Source of the DNA: Solobacterium sp.
GTDB taxonomy: Bacteria; Bacillota_I; Bacilli_A; Erysipelotrichales; Erysipelotrichaceae
Length of the DNA stretch: 5,795 nt
Direction: 5' to 3'
Assembly (NCBI GenBank): GCA_017536845.1
Contig: JAFWCP010000403.1
Location: forward strand, 1-5,795
The notes under the pieces were generated by a model. It was not told the DNA's origin. It did not search any database and saw nothing but the letters and a program-made list of their open reading frames with translations. How positions within the stretch are numbered: the stretch's first letter is position 1; each line of letters begins with the position of its first letter. Shown one piece after another: positions 1-5,795 of the stretch. Both the position numbers and the translations under genes were made by a program.

Positions 1-1607
1 CGGCTTGAAGAAACGGCAGTTGACCACTGTCACCGGCAGGCTGTTTTCCTGAACCTTCTCCACGATCTCATCCACGCTGCTGCCATAAGTCAGAACTGCG
101 ATTCTGTGATCCGGATCGTCATTGAATACAGGCCAGGTGCCGACGTTTACCGGTTCCGCTGTTCCCTTTGCCTGCCGGATTTCTCCCTTGGGGAAACGAT
201 CGCGAAAGGATGCGTCTGGCCCAGAGCGGTTTCCAGCAATGCGCAGGCTTCTTCAGCGTCTTTAGGGGCGGAAAGGATCAGGTTGGGCAGCGGCATCAGG
301 ATGCCGATGTCAAACACGCCATGGTGGGTATCCCCGTCCTCGCCGACAAGGCCGGCCCGGTCAATGCACAGCGTGACCGGCAGGTTCATGCGGCAGATGT
401 CGTGGTTGACCTGGTCATAGCAGCGCTGCAGGAAGGAACTGTAGATGAATAACAGCGGCCGTTTGCCGGCCAGTGCCAGCGAAGCGGCGAACGTTGCCGC
501 ATGCTCTTCGGCAATGCCGACATCAAAGCTTCTTTCCGGATAGGCCGCAAAGAATTCCTGCAGGGAGGAACCGTAGATCATGGCCGGGGTGATGGCAATG
601 ATCCTTTCATCCTTTGCCGCAAGTTCTTTGGCAGCCAGGGCTACCTGGCGGCTCCAGCTGATCATGCCGGGGGCCGTATGGTGCAGCGACTTTCCGGTTT
701 TCGGATCAAACGGTCCGACCCCGTGCCAGACCCCTTCCCGGTCCTTTTCGCACGGTCCGTAGCCTTTGCCTTTGGTGGTCAGGACATGAACGACGATCGG
801 GCCGTCCGAAGCTTTGGCCACGGTCAGCACGCGGATCAGGTCATTGAGATTATGGCCGTCCACCGGGCCGATGTAATCCAGGCCGAATTCCTCGAAGATG
901 CCGCCGTTGATCAGCGCTTCCTTCACCGAGTCCTTGACGGCCTTTAACGATGTATAGACGATCTCACCGACGCTGCTGCTTCTGAGGTTGCGTTTCATGT
1001 TATTCTTCACGCGGATGTAGCCGTTTGAAGCCCGCAGCCTTGAGAAGGCGTGGTTCAGCGCCCCGACGTTGCGGGAGATTGACATGTTGTTGTCATTGAA
1101 GACGATGATCAGCTTCCGCTTTTCAGCCCCGATATGGTTCAGCGCTTCCAGTGCCATGCCTGAGCTCAGCGCCCCGTCGCCGATCACCGGCACGACGGCG
1201 TAGTCCTTGCCATCCAGGTCACGCGCAACCGCCATACCCAGCGCCGCCGAAAGCGACGTGGAGGAGTGACCGGCTTCCCAGACATCATGCCTGCTTTCAG
1301 CCCGCTTCTGGAATCCGGACATGCCTTTGTACTGCCGCAGCGCAGAAAAACCTCCTGCCCGTCCGGTCAGGATTTTATGGGTATAGCACTGATGGCCGAC
1401 ATCAAAGAAAATCTTGTCGTTGGGAGAATCAAAAACATAGTGCAGAGCAACGGTAAGCTCAACCACGCCCAGGTTGGAAGCCAGATGGCCGCCGGTTCGG
1501 GAGATGCTGCTGATGAGGAACCGGCGAATCTCTTCACAGAGCGCTTCCAGTTCCTTGACCGACATGTTTTTGATCACGGAGGGATTTTGAATATCATCAA
1601 GGTTCAT
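1..1607 (-). pseudogene. dxs: 1-deoxy-D-xylulose-5-phosphate synthase, frameshifted and cut by the window edge
   Basis: DXS condenses pyruvate and glyceraldehyde 3-phosphate, using thiamine diphosphate (ThDP), in the first step of the cytosolic MEP pathway. The start is the ATG at 1607, with AGGTGG just upstream; it begins MNLDDIQNPS. Visible family motifs are GGHLA (His41), GHSSTS (113-118), the ThDP/Mg motif GDGAL (143-147) with NDN (171-173), FDVGIAEEHA with the likely catalytic Glu367, and GEDGDTHHG (422-430). Similarity runs to Ile470 (codon 200-198). After that the frame reads 16 non-homologous residues and stops at 147-149. The adjacent frame, from 198 down to 1, is open and reads RFPKG, then AVLTYGSSVDEIVEKV and VTVVNCRFFKP, which is clearly the DXS C-terminal (transketolase-C) domain. 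One base, probably a C between 198 and 197, appears to be missing. About 536 residues are covered, against a usual length near 620; the rest lies beyond position 1. It is last in the visible operon, 8 bp after ispA. Identity is very sure. Whether the break is real or a sequencing error cannot be told here. Confidence 0.93.
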
Positions 1608-1611
1608 TGTT

Positions 1612-1617
1612 CCACCT
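1612..1617 (-). promoter_or_regulatory. Shine-Dalgarno site of dxs, overlapping the ispA stop codon
   Basis: On the minus strand AGGTGG precedes the ATG at 1607 by four bases. It matches the AGGTG part of the 16S-complementary AGGAGGTGA, so the spacing is normal. It supports the 1607 start over the in-frame ATG at 1655, which lies inside ispA. The TAG stop of ispA (1618-1616) falls within this site, so ribosomes ending ispA would cover the dxs initiation region. Confidence 0.7.
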
Positions 1618-2461
1618 ACTTTCTGCGTGTGCGCAGGCTGTCCACCAGTCTGCAAAGTTCCCCTGATTCAAACCCCTTAACTTCATTGATTCTTTTCTCT
1701 GCCGAATCATAGCAGTCATTCATATACGCTTCGGCTTTCTCTTCCCCTAAAAGAGAAACACCCGTGACTTTGTGGTTTCTTTCATCTGAATTCGATTTGC
1801 CGAATTCTTCCGGCGTCAGCCGGACATCAAGGATATCATCCTGCAGCTGGAACGCCAGCCCCAGGGCCATGCCGATTTCCTTCCAGATCGGAAGGTCTTC
1901 TTCGCGGCCGGCCAGGATTGCCCCCATCTGCATGCCGCAGGCCAGCAGGCAGCCGGTCTTCTTTTCCTGCAGACGCTTCAGGTATTCCCAGTCAGGGTTT
2001 CCGTTTTCCGCCTGGATGTCGAGATCCTGCCCCAGTACCATACCTTCCGGACCGGCGTTTTCAGCCAGGCAGGCAACCAGTGCCGCCCGTCTGTCAGCCG
2101 GCACGTTCTTTCCCGTCAACAATGAAAACGCGTGCGTCAGAAGGCCATCTCCGGCCAGTATGGCCGTAGCTTCGTCAAACTGCTTATGGCAGGTCGGCCT
2201 GCCGCGGCGTAAATCATCGTTGTCCATGGCCGGCAGGTCATCGTGGATCAGAGAATATGTATGAACACATTCCAGAGCCGTCATGGCATCGTATAATCCG
2301 GTTTCCTCAGCGCCATAGCCGTGGACGACCGCTTCCATCAAACGCGGCCGGATCCGCTTGCCGCCGGCTGTCAAAGAGTAGCGCATGGCTTCTGCGACCC
2401 GGGATGGCGTGAGGTCATCCATCCTGTCGTTCAGGTATTTTTCAAAGACTGCCGTTTCCAT
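1616..2461 (-). CDS. ispA: Polyprenyl diphosphate synthase, probably farnesyl diphosphate synthase
   Basis: This cytosolic all-alpha prenyltransferase joins isopentenyl diphosphate to allylic diphosphates, giving farnesyl diphosphate for undecaprenyl, quinone and other isoprenoid synthesis. From the ATG at 2461 it is 281 residues, a normal size for the family. Visible motifs are GGKRIRP (33-39), the first Asp-rich motif DDLPAMD (74-80) with following RRGRP, AGDGLL (103-108), KTG (168-170), and the second Asp-rich motif LQDDILD (206-212) followed by GKSNSD. The two extra residues in the first Asp-rich motif and Tyr69, five residues before it, match short-chain bacterial (type II) farnesyl synthases, so a C15 product is likely. 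The start codon overlaps the end of xseB by 20 bp, and GGTGA lies five bases upstream of it. An in-frame ATG at 2506 would add 15 residues that lie deep in xseB and look unlike the family. The gene is intact; exact chain length is inferred. Confidence 0.95.
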   Translation of the reverse strand: METAVFEKYLNDRMDDLTPSRVAEAMRYSLTAGGKRIRPRLMEAVVHGYGAEETGLYDAMTALECVHTYSLIHDDLPAMDNDDLRRGRPTCHKQFDEATAILAGDGLLTHAFSLLTGKNVPADRRAALVACLAENAGPEGMVLGQDLDIQAENGNPDWEYLKRLQEKKTGCLLACGMQMGAILAGREEDLPIWKEIGMALGLAFQLQDDILDVRLTPEEFGKSNSDERNHKVTGVSLLGEEKAEAYMNDCYDSAEKRINEVKGFESGELCRLVDSLRTRRK

Positions 2462-2648
2462 CCTGCTCACCGTTCCTGCGCATGATTTCCGCAATCTGCG
2501 TTTCAAAATCCTTCAGCTTTGTATCACAGTCCCTGACAAGGGCCAGGCCTTCATCAAACAGCCTGATGCTTTCGTCCAGCGGCATTTCGTTTTTCGAAAG
2601 CATCTCCACAATCTCGTCAAGTCTTTTCATCGATTCTTCAAAACTCAT
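2442..2648 (-). CDS. xseB: Exonuclease VII small subunit
   Basis: XseB binds the large subunit XseA in several copies and is needed for assembly of active exonuclease VII, which degrades single-stranded DNA from both ends in repair and recombination. The 68-residue product has the usual size for the family and its helical-hairpin pattern: FEESMKRLDEIVEMLSKNEMPLDESIRLFDEGLALVRDCDTKL split across residues 3-45, then a charged tail rich in Gln, Asn and Gly. The ATG at 2648 has a strong site, AAAGGAG (2662-2656), seven bases upstream. The gene overlaps the end of xseA by 11 bp and the start of ispA by 20 bp, so it is embedded in the operon. Identity rests on sequence pattern and on its place directly after xseA. 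Confidence 0.95.
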   Translation of the reverse strand: MSFEESMKRLDEIVEMLSKNEMPLDESIRLFDEGLALVRDCDTKLKDFETQIAEIMRRNGEQDGNGSL

Positions 2649-4041
2649 GTTTTTTCTCCTTTGTCTCTACCCGGGCGCCGACTTCGCCATCGGCCAGCAG
2701 GATCCTGATCAGGTCATCAGGTTCCACCTCATCCACCGACGCAAGGGTATGCGTATCCTTCATCGTGATGCTGTAGCCACGGCTCAGAATGGCAAGCGGC
2801 GAATATGCCTGCAGCAGTTCGATCCGTTTGCCCATCATGGCCCTGGCGTCCTTCATCCTGCTTTCGATCTGTCTTGCCAGTTCCGCCTGTGCATTGTCCA
2901 GGTGCACTTTTTCCTGTTTCATGCGGGCTTCCAGCGCCTTGCCAAGCGCTGCTTCGTTTTTGATGAGCCTGCTTTTCAGGCTGGCCGACTCGCTGTGCAT
3001 CAGGGCGTTGAAGCGGGCTGTCAGGCTGTTTAAGGCAGCCCGTTTTTCCTTTGGCACGGCCGCATAGCGGCTGATCCTTTCCCGCAGCACCTCAAGGCGC
3101 ATTGCCTTTTCGGCATAGAGCCTCTCCGGTTTGGCAAATACCGGATGATCGCGGTGCCGCTTCAGATCATTCCTGCTCAGCTGCAGACGGTTCTTCATGG
3201 CCGATTCCATTGCATACCTGGCTCCGGCCAGCTGCTGCATGACTTCCAGCTGATCCGGTACGGCCGCTTCCACAGCCCCGGTGGGCGTATTGGCCCTGAC
3301 GTCGCTGACAAAGTCAGCCAGCGTGAAATCAATCTCATGGCCGATGCCGGTAACAACCGGCGTACACATGTCGTATATAAACCTGGCCAGCGCTTCATCA
3401 TTGAAGCACCACAGATCCTCGATGGAGCCGCCGCCGCGCACCAGCAGGATGACATCATGGTTCATTTTGTCAGCTGCAGCCAGGGCGGCAATGATCTGCG
3501 GCGCTGCCGTCATGCCCTGTACCGGGCAGGGATATTCATGCACAGCAGCCAGCGGCCAGCGTTTCTTCAGGGTGATCAGCACGTCCTCACGGGCGGCGGT
3601 ATTGCTGCCGGTGACAATGGCAACGTTTTCCGGATACCGTTTCAGCGGCTTCTTGTGCGCCGCTTCAAAAAGCCCTTCCTGGGCCAGCTTTACCTTGAGC
3701 TTTTCCAGCTGCAGGTACAGGTCGCCGATGCCGCTTGGTTCCATGGCCGCCGCGATCATCTGCATCCGCCCTTCACTTTCGTAAACGGTAATATCGCCCT
3801 TGACGACGACCTTGTCGCCGTTTTTCGGGGTAAAGGGCACGTAGCGGTTGCGGCCGGCAAACATCACGATGGCAAGCGAAGCCTTATCATCCTTCAGGGT
3901 GAAATACCAGTGGCCGCTCTGCGGGCGGCGGAAGTTGGAAACCTCGCCTTCAATCATGACGCCCTGCAGGACGGGACTGTTATCGAATTTCTCCTTGAGG
4001 TAATGGACGACGACCGATACCGTGACTACCTTGCGGGTCAT
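2638..4041 (-). CDS. xseA: Exonuclease VII large subunit
   Basis: XseA is the catalytic subunit of exonuclease VII, a metal-independent cytosolic single-strand exonuclease used in DNA repair. The 467-residue protein is near the usual length. An N-terminal OB-fold spans about 5-100 (IEGEVSNFRRPQSGHWYFTLKD at 30-51, in two stretches). The catalytic domain follows, with EGLF (122-125), KKPL (130-133), RGGGSIEDLW (202-211), GHEIDFT (234-240) and DFVSDVRANTPTGAVE (243-258). Asp153, Arg202, His235 and Asp238 line up by motif with E. coli Asp155, Arg205, His238 and Asp241, reported as important for activity. A long charged helical region covers about 262-410, the coiled-coil arm that carries XseB, and SPLAILSRGYSI (414-425) is the typical C-terminal signature. 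The motif usually written S-x-TGAA reads GSNTAARED here (145-153), a lineage variant. The start ATG overlaps the nusB stop as ATGA, with GGAAG upstream, so translation is probably coupled to nusB. The gene is intact. Confidence 0.97.
   Translation of the reverse strand: MTRKVVTVSVVVHYLKEKFDNSPVLQGVMIEGEVSNFRRPQSGHWYFTLKDDKASLAIVMFAGRNRYVPFTPKNGDKVVVKGDITVYESEGRMQMIAAAMEPSGIGDLYLQLEKLKVKLAQEGLFEAAHKKPLKRYPENVAIVTGSNTAAREDVLITLKKRWPLAAVHEYPCPVQGMTAAPQIIAALAAADKMNHDVILLVRGGGSIEDLWCFNDEALARFIYDMCTPVVTGIGHEIDFTLADFVSDVRANTPTGAVEAAVPDQLEVMQQLAGARYAMESAMKNRLQLSRNDLKRHRDHPVFAKPERLYAEKAMRLEVLRERISRYAAVPKEKRAALNSLTARFNALMHSESASLKSRLIKNEAALGKALEARMKQEKVHLDNAQAELARQIESRMKDARAMMGKRIELLQAYSPLAILSRGYSITMKDTHTLASVDEVEPDDLIRILLADGEVGARVETKEKKHEF
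2656..2662 (-). promoter_or_regulatory. Strong Shine-Dalgarno site of xseB inside the xseA 3' end
   Basis: AAAGGAG on the minus strand lies seven bases before the xseB ATG and within the last codons of xseA. It is a better match to the 16S rRNA tail than the sites of the other internal genes of this operon. This would fit a need for more XseB than XseA in the enzyme complex; that link is inference. Confidence 0.75.
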
Positions 4042-4418
4042 ATGACTTCCAGCACACGGTTGATCAGCTTGTACGCGTCTTTGTCGCAGTACTGCTTGGC
4101 CAGACGCACAGCCTGGTCGATGATGACGGCCGCTTCGACCTGTTTCAGGTCAAATTCGGCACAGCCATCAAGAAGAATCGCCTTCTCAACCATTCCCAGC
4201 CTTTCAAAAGACCATCCTTCCCGGATAACTTCATCAATATATCCGGCGTAGCGCTGCTTGTTGGCGATTGCCGTTCGGACAATATCCTTGAAGTAAGACT
4301 GGTCCTCTTCGGTTTCTTCGCCGAAGGCATCTTCAATCAGGACTTCCGGATCCCGTTCCAGCATCATATACGCATAGACAGCGCTCATCGCTTTTTCTCT
4401 CAGTTCATGTCTTGACAT
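4038..4418 (-). CDS. nusB: Transcription antitermination factor NusB
   Basis: NusB binds boxA RNA together with ribosomal protein S10 (NusE) and helps RNA polymerase read through rRNA operons. The product is 126 residues, slightly short for the family. It opens with SRHELREKAMSAVYAYM, the family's R-x-x-REKA-x-x-x-LY motif. It then has the helical core, with FERLGMVEKAILLDGCAEF split around residues 71-89, and ends with VIIDQAVRLAKQYCDKDAYKLIN (about 98-120), the canonical I-N-E-A-V-x-x-AK-x-Y segment. The start is the ATG at 4418 because AAGGAG lies six bases upstream at 4430-4425 and the homologous sequence begins there. The frame stays open much further upstream, but that part is antisense to the DUF5662 gene and is not NusB. 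It is the first gene of the operon, behind a predicted promoter at 4438-4465, and its TGA overlaps the xseA ATG by 4 bp. Confidence 0.95.
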   Translation of the reverse strand: MSRHELREKAMSAVYAYMMLERDPEVLIEDAFGEETEEDQSYFKDIVRTAIANKQRYAGYIDEVIREGWSFERLGMVEKAILLDGCAEFDLKQVEAAVIIDQAVRLAKQYCDKDAYKLINRVLEVI

Positions 4419-4424
4419 TTCGTT

Positions 4425-4430
4425 CTCCTT
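4425..4430 (-). promoter_or_regulatory. Shine-Dalgarno site of nusB
   Basis: AAGGAG on the minus strand lies six bases before the ATG at 4418 and decides the nusB start. If the predicted promoter is right, transcription starts near 4431, so this site would lie at the very 5' end of the operon mRNA. Confidence 0.8.
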
Positions 4431-4437
4431 GGCCACC

Positions 4438-4465
4438 ATTTTACCATGAAACTTGCATGGTTCAA
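4438..4465 (-). promoter_or_regulatory. Predicted sigma-A promoter of the nusB-xseA-xseB-ispA-dxs operon
   Basis: On the minus strand the -35 box is TTGAAC (4465-4460, 4 of 6 consensus) and the -10 box is TAAAAT (4443-4438, 5 of 6). The spacer is 16 bases and the -10 has an extended TGG just upstream. Expected transcription start is near 4431, giving a leader of about 13 bases. The boxes interleave with those of the divergent plus-strand promoter. Found by eye only. Confidence 0.55.
4443..4461. repeat. Inverted repeat in the divergent promoter region, possible operator
   Basis: ACCATG (4443-4448) and CATGGT (4456-4461) are perfect 6-bp arms around a 7-base centre. The repeat touches the -10 and -35 of the nusB promoter and the -35 of the opposite promoter, where a bound protein could affect both. 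A palindrome this short can arise by chance, and no regulator gene is in the window. Confidence 0.3.
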
Positions 4466-4481
4466 AGATTGTGTTTACAAT
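4453..4481 (+). promoter_or_regulatory. Predicted sigma-A promoter of the DUF5662 gene
   Basis: The -35 box is TTGCAT (4453-4458, 4 of 6 consensus) and the -10 box is TACAAT (4476-4481, 5 of 6), with an ideal 17-base spacer. The expected start point, about seven bases past the -10, falls on or beside the A of the ATG at 4488. Its -35 box lies inside the spacer of the opposing nusB promoter. Found by eye only. Confidence 0.55.
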
Positions 4482-4487
4482 AAAGCC

Positions 4488-5045
4488 ATGAACAGAAATC
4501 CTGACAGAATGCCCTTGCATCAGCGCTTCGGCGCCCATCTGAACACCGTCAACACCCATCGTTTCCGGGTCATGAAACACTGTTTTTCCTGCGGCCTGTA
4601 CGGCCAGGGGCTGACCCACGACCTTTCCAAATACGAACCTTCGGAATTTCTGGTGTCCGTGCATTACTTCCAGGGCACCCGTTCCCCGTACATGAAGGAA
4701 AAGGAAGAAAAAGGATATTCGCTTGGCTGGCTGCACCACAAAGGCCGCAACCGCCATCATTGGGAATACTGGTACGACATGCTCGACGGGAAGTGGGTTC
4801 CGCTGGAAATGCCCTTCCGGTATGTTGTCGAAATGGTCTGTGACCGGATTGCCGCCTGTGAAACCTACGAAAAGGAAAACTATACAAAGCAGAGCGCCCT
4901 GAACTATTTCCTCTCCCGGCCGGACAGGCAGTTCATGCATCCCGAAACGGCAAAGCTGCTGGAAAGCATCCTGCGCGACATTGCCGAACGGGGGGAAGAT
5001 GCGGTTTTCAAAGATCTCAGAGAACAGCTTCGCAGACAGCGATAA
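4488..5045 (+). CDS. DUF5662 family protein, function unknown, HD-hydrolase-like motifs
   Basis: I recognise this as a DUF5662 protein, a family common in Bacillota with no established function. From the ATG at 4488 it has 185 residues and no signal peptide or membrane segment, so it is probably cytosolic. The conserved core is HLNTVNTHRFRV (17-28), GLTHDLSKYEPSEF (41-54), a GYS-x-x-WLHHKGRNRHHWEYW block (76-95) and VVEMVCDRIAACETY (113-127). The order His24, His44-Asp45, His83/84 and His90/91, then Asp119 resembles the metal-binding H...HD...H...H...D pattern of HD-domain phosphohydrolases; that is inference. The C-terminal 40 residues are charged and helical. The start is uncertain. ATG 4446 lies upstream of the predicted promoter -10 and has no ribosome site, and 4509 is a shorter option. 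The 4488 start would give a leaderless mRNA. The gene is single, divergent from nusB, and followed by its own terminator. Confidence 0.85.
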   Translation: MNRNPDRMPLHQRFGAHLNTVNTHRFRVMKHCFSCGLYGQGLTHDLSKYEPSEFLVSVHYFQGTRSPYMKEKEEKGYSLGWLHHKGRNRHHWEYWYDMLDGKWVPLEMPFRYVVEMVCDRIAACETYEKENYTKQSALNYFLSRPDRQFMHPETAKLLESILRDIAERGEDAVFKDLREQLRRQR

Positions 5046-5078
5046 ACATCCTCCGCTATCTATATAGTCAGAAATGAT

Positions 5079-5107
5079 CGGAAAGCACGAAACTTTCCGT
5101 TTTTTTT
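5079..5107 (+). terminator. Intrinsic terminator of the DUF5662 gene
   Basis: CGGAAAG (5079-5085) pairs with CTTTCCG (5093-5099) around a seven-base loop, followed directly by eight T residues (5100-5107). It lies 33 bases after the stop codon. Confidence 0.88.
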
Positions 5108-5182
5108 CTTCAGAAATTTCAAGATCATGCCTGACTGACTGCTGCGGGGCGGGAATTCTGCTGTATATGAGACCCGAATACG

Positions 5183-5206
5183 AAAAAAGCCCGTTCAGGG
5201 CTTTTT
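5183..5206 (-). terminator. Intrinsic terminator of the IMP dehydrogenase gene
   Basis: On the minus strand AAAAAGCCC (5206-5198) pairs with GGGCTTTTT (5192-5184) around the loop TGAAC, ending in a run of six T (5188-5183). It lies eight bases after the guaB stop. The opposite strand also ends in five T, so it may back up the terminator of the convergent gene. Confidence 0.9.
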
Positions 5207-5214
5207 GAAACGGT

Positions 5215-5795
5215 TTACTGACGGGTACTGTCGTTGTTTTTAACGATGACGTCATGGGCGCCGCCTTCCACGATCGAAGTCGCGGAGACAAGCGTCAGCT
5301 TGGCGTTCTTCTGCAGTTCTTCAATGGTCAAAGCACCGCAGTTGCACATAGTGGATTTGACCTTGGCAACGGTCATCGCCACATTGTCCTTTAACAGGCC
5401 GGCGTAAGGCACGTAGGAATCTACGCCTTCTTCAAAGGAGAGCTTGCCCTTGCCGCCCATGTCATACCGCTGCCAGTTCTTCGCGCGGTTGGAGCCTTCG
5501 CCCCAGTATTCCTTGACGATGGTTCCGTTGATGGTCAGCTTTGCGCCCGGCGCTTCTTCAAATCTGGAGAAGTATCTTCCCAGCATGACAAAGTCGGCCC
5601 CCATGGCCAGCGCCAGAGTGATGTGGTAGTCATAGACGATGCCGCCGTCGGAGCAGATCGGCACATAGATGCCGGTTTCTTCAAAGTACTTGTCACGGGC
5701 CTTGGCAACTTCGATGACCGCGGTCGCCTGGCCTCTGCCGATGCCCTTTGTCTCACGGGTGATGCAGATGGAACCGCCGCCGATGCCGATCTTGA
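5215..5795 (-). CDS. guaB: IMP dehydrogenase, C-terminal part, cut by the window edge
   Basis: IMP dehydrogenase oxidises IMP to XMP with NAD+, the committed step of guanine nucleotide synthesis in the cytosol. Only the last 192 residues are present. The frame is open to the right edge, so the GTG at 5664 is an internal Val codon, not a start. In the visible fragment, GGGSICITR (5-13) holds the catalytic Cys10, SDGGI (48-52) binds the nucleotide phosphate, and WQRYD (107-111) matches the Arg-Tyr pair of the mobile flap, which acts as the base in IMP dehydrogenases and is absent from GMP reductases. [12 protein letters not shown] (121-132) follows, then KSTMCNCGA and a C-terminal [14 protein letters not shown] segment. 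Several loops differ from the common bacterial enzyme: KGIGRGQAT after the catalytic loop, [13 protein letters not shown] and [12 protein letters not shown]. This suggests a divergent branch of the family. A terminator follows at once. GMP reductase is the main alternative and seems less likely. Confidence 0.9.
   Translation of the reverse strand, partial: KIGIGGGSICITRETKGIGRGQATAVIEVAKARDKYFEETGIYVPICSDGGIVYDYHITLALAMGADFVMLGRYFSRFEEAPGAKLTINGTIVKEYWGEGSNRAKNWQRYDMGGKGKLSFEEGVDSYVPYAGLLKDNVAMTVAKVKSTMCNCGALTIEELQKNAKLTLVSATSIVEGGAHDVIVKNNDSTRQ

Larger units (their letters stand above)
5046..5214. other. Intergenic region between convergent genes
   Basis: These 169 bases separate the stop of the DUF5662 gene from the stop of the IMP dehydrogenase gene. 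They hold one intrinsic terminator for each. Between the two hairpins (about 5108-5182) I see no reading frame, repeat or promoter worth naming. Confidence 0.7.

Noticed and set aside
184..205. Programmed ribosomal frameshift in dxs
   Set aside because: The shift would be -1, but no heptamer in the correct frame fits the slippery pattern; the TTTCCCC run is out of phase. No DXS is known to me to use frameshifting. A plain indel is simpler.
1608..1655. Upstream ATG at 1655 as the dxs start
   Set aside because: It would lie inside ispA. The ATG at 1607 has a proper ribosome site and matches the DXS N-terminus.
2462..2506. Upstream ATG at 2506 as the ispA start
   Set aside because: The extra 15 residues overlap xseB, do not resemble the family, and GGTGA sits correctly before 2461.
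3145..4251. 368-residue open frame on the plus strand
   Set aside because: It lies opposite xseA and nusB, has no recognisable family motif, and is explained as the complement of a GC-rich coding region.
4446..4487. ATG at 4446 as the start of the DUF5662 gene
   Set aside because: It has no Shine-Dalgarno site, precedes the predicted promoter -10, and adds residues not expected from the family.
5108..5182. Possible small RNA or peptide between the two terminators
   Set aside because: No promoter, hairpin or reading frame with a ribosome site is visible in this stretch.
4419..5291. Open frame extending nusB upstream to give a 417-residue protein
   Set aside because: The extension is antisense to the DUF5662 gene and crosses both terminators and the guaB 3' end. 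NusB homology and a good ribosome site begin at 4418.
5215..5664. Short 149-residue gene starting at GTG 5664
   Set aside because: The frame is open to the window edge and encodes the conserved catalytic loop of IMP dehydrogenase upstream of this codon.

Overview
The window looks like chromosomal core sequence from a moderately GC-rich member of the Bacillota (Firmicutes). The reasons are the gene order nusB-xseA-xseB-ispA-dxs, Shine-Dalgarno sites of the AAAGGAG/AGGTGA type, a Gram-positive style IMP dehydrogenase and a DUF5662 protein. A gut Erysipelotrichia-type or Clostridia-type host is plausible, but that is inference. I see no phage, transposon, CRISPR or tRNA/rRNA signal.

Layout. Positions 1-4418 are a tightly packed minus-strand operon, transcribed right to left. 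It runs nusB (antitermination), xseA and xseB (exonuclease VII), ispA (farnesyl diphosphate synthase) and dxs (first enzyme of the MEP isoprenoid pathway). Junctions are 4-, 11- and 20-bp overlaps and one 8-bp gap, so translation is probably coupled. dxs is interrupted: near position 198 the reading frame shifts by one base. The first frame ends at 147, while the true DXS sequence continues in the adjacent frame to the window edge. This is either a damaged gene or a one-base sequence error.

Positions 4419-4487 hold two overlapping divergent promoters, one for the nusB operon and one for a plus-strand gene. They share an inverted repeat, ACCATG-N7-CATGGT. The plus-strand gene (about 4488-5045) encodes a DUF5662 protein of unknown function. 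Its conserved His/Asp pattern resembles HD-domain metal-dependent hydrolases. Its best start codon sits at the predicted transcription start, so the mRNA may be leaderless.

Positions 5046-5214 separate two convergent genes and carry two intrinsic terminators, one for each. From 5215 to the right edge is the C-terminal 192 residues of an IMP dehydrogenase (guanine nucleotide synthesis) on the minus strand, cut by the window.

Functionally, ispA and dxs serve isoprenoid synthesis, xseA/xseB serve DNA repair, and nusB serves rRNA transcription; their clustering is common in Bacillota. I found no clearly new multi-gene system. The best leads are the dxs frameshift, the overlapping divergent promoter region, and the HD-like reading of the DUF5662 protein.
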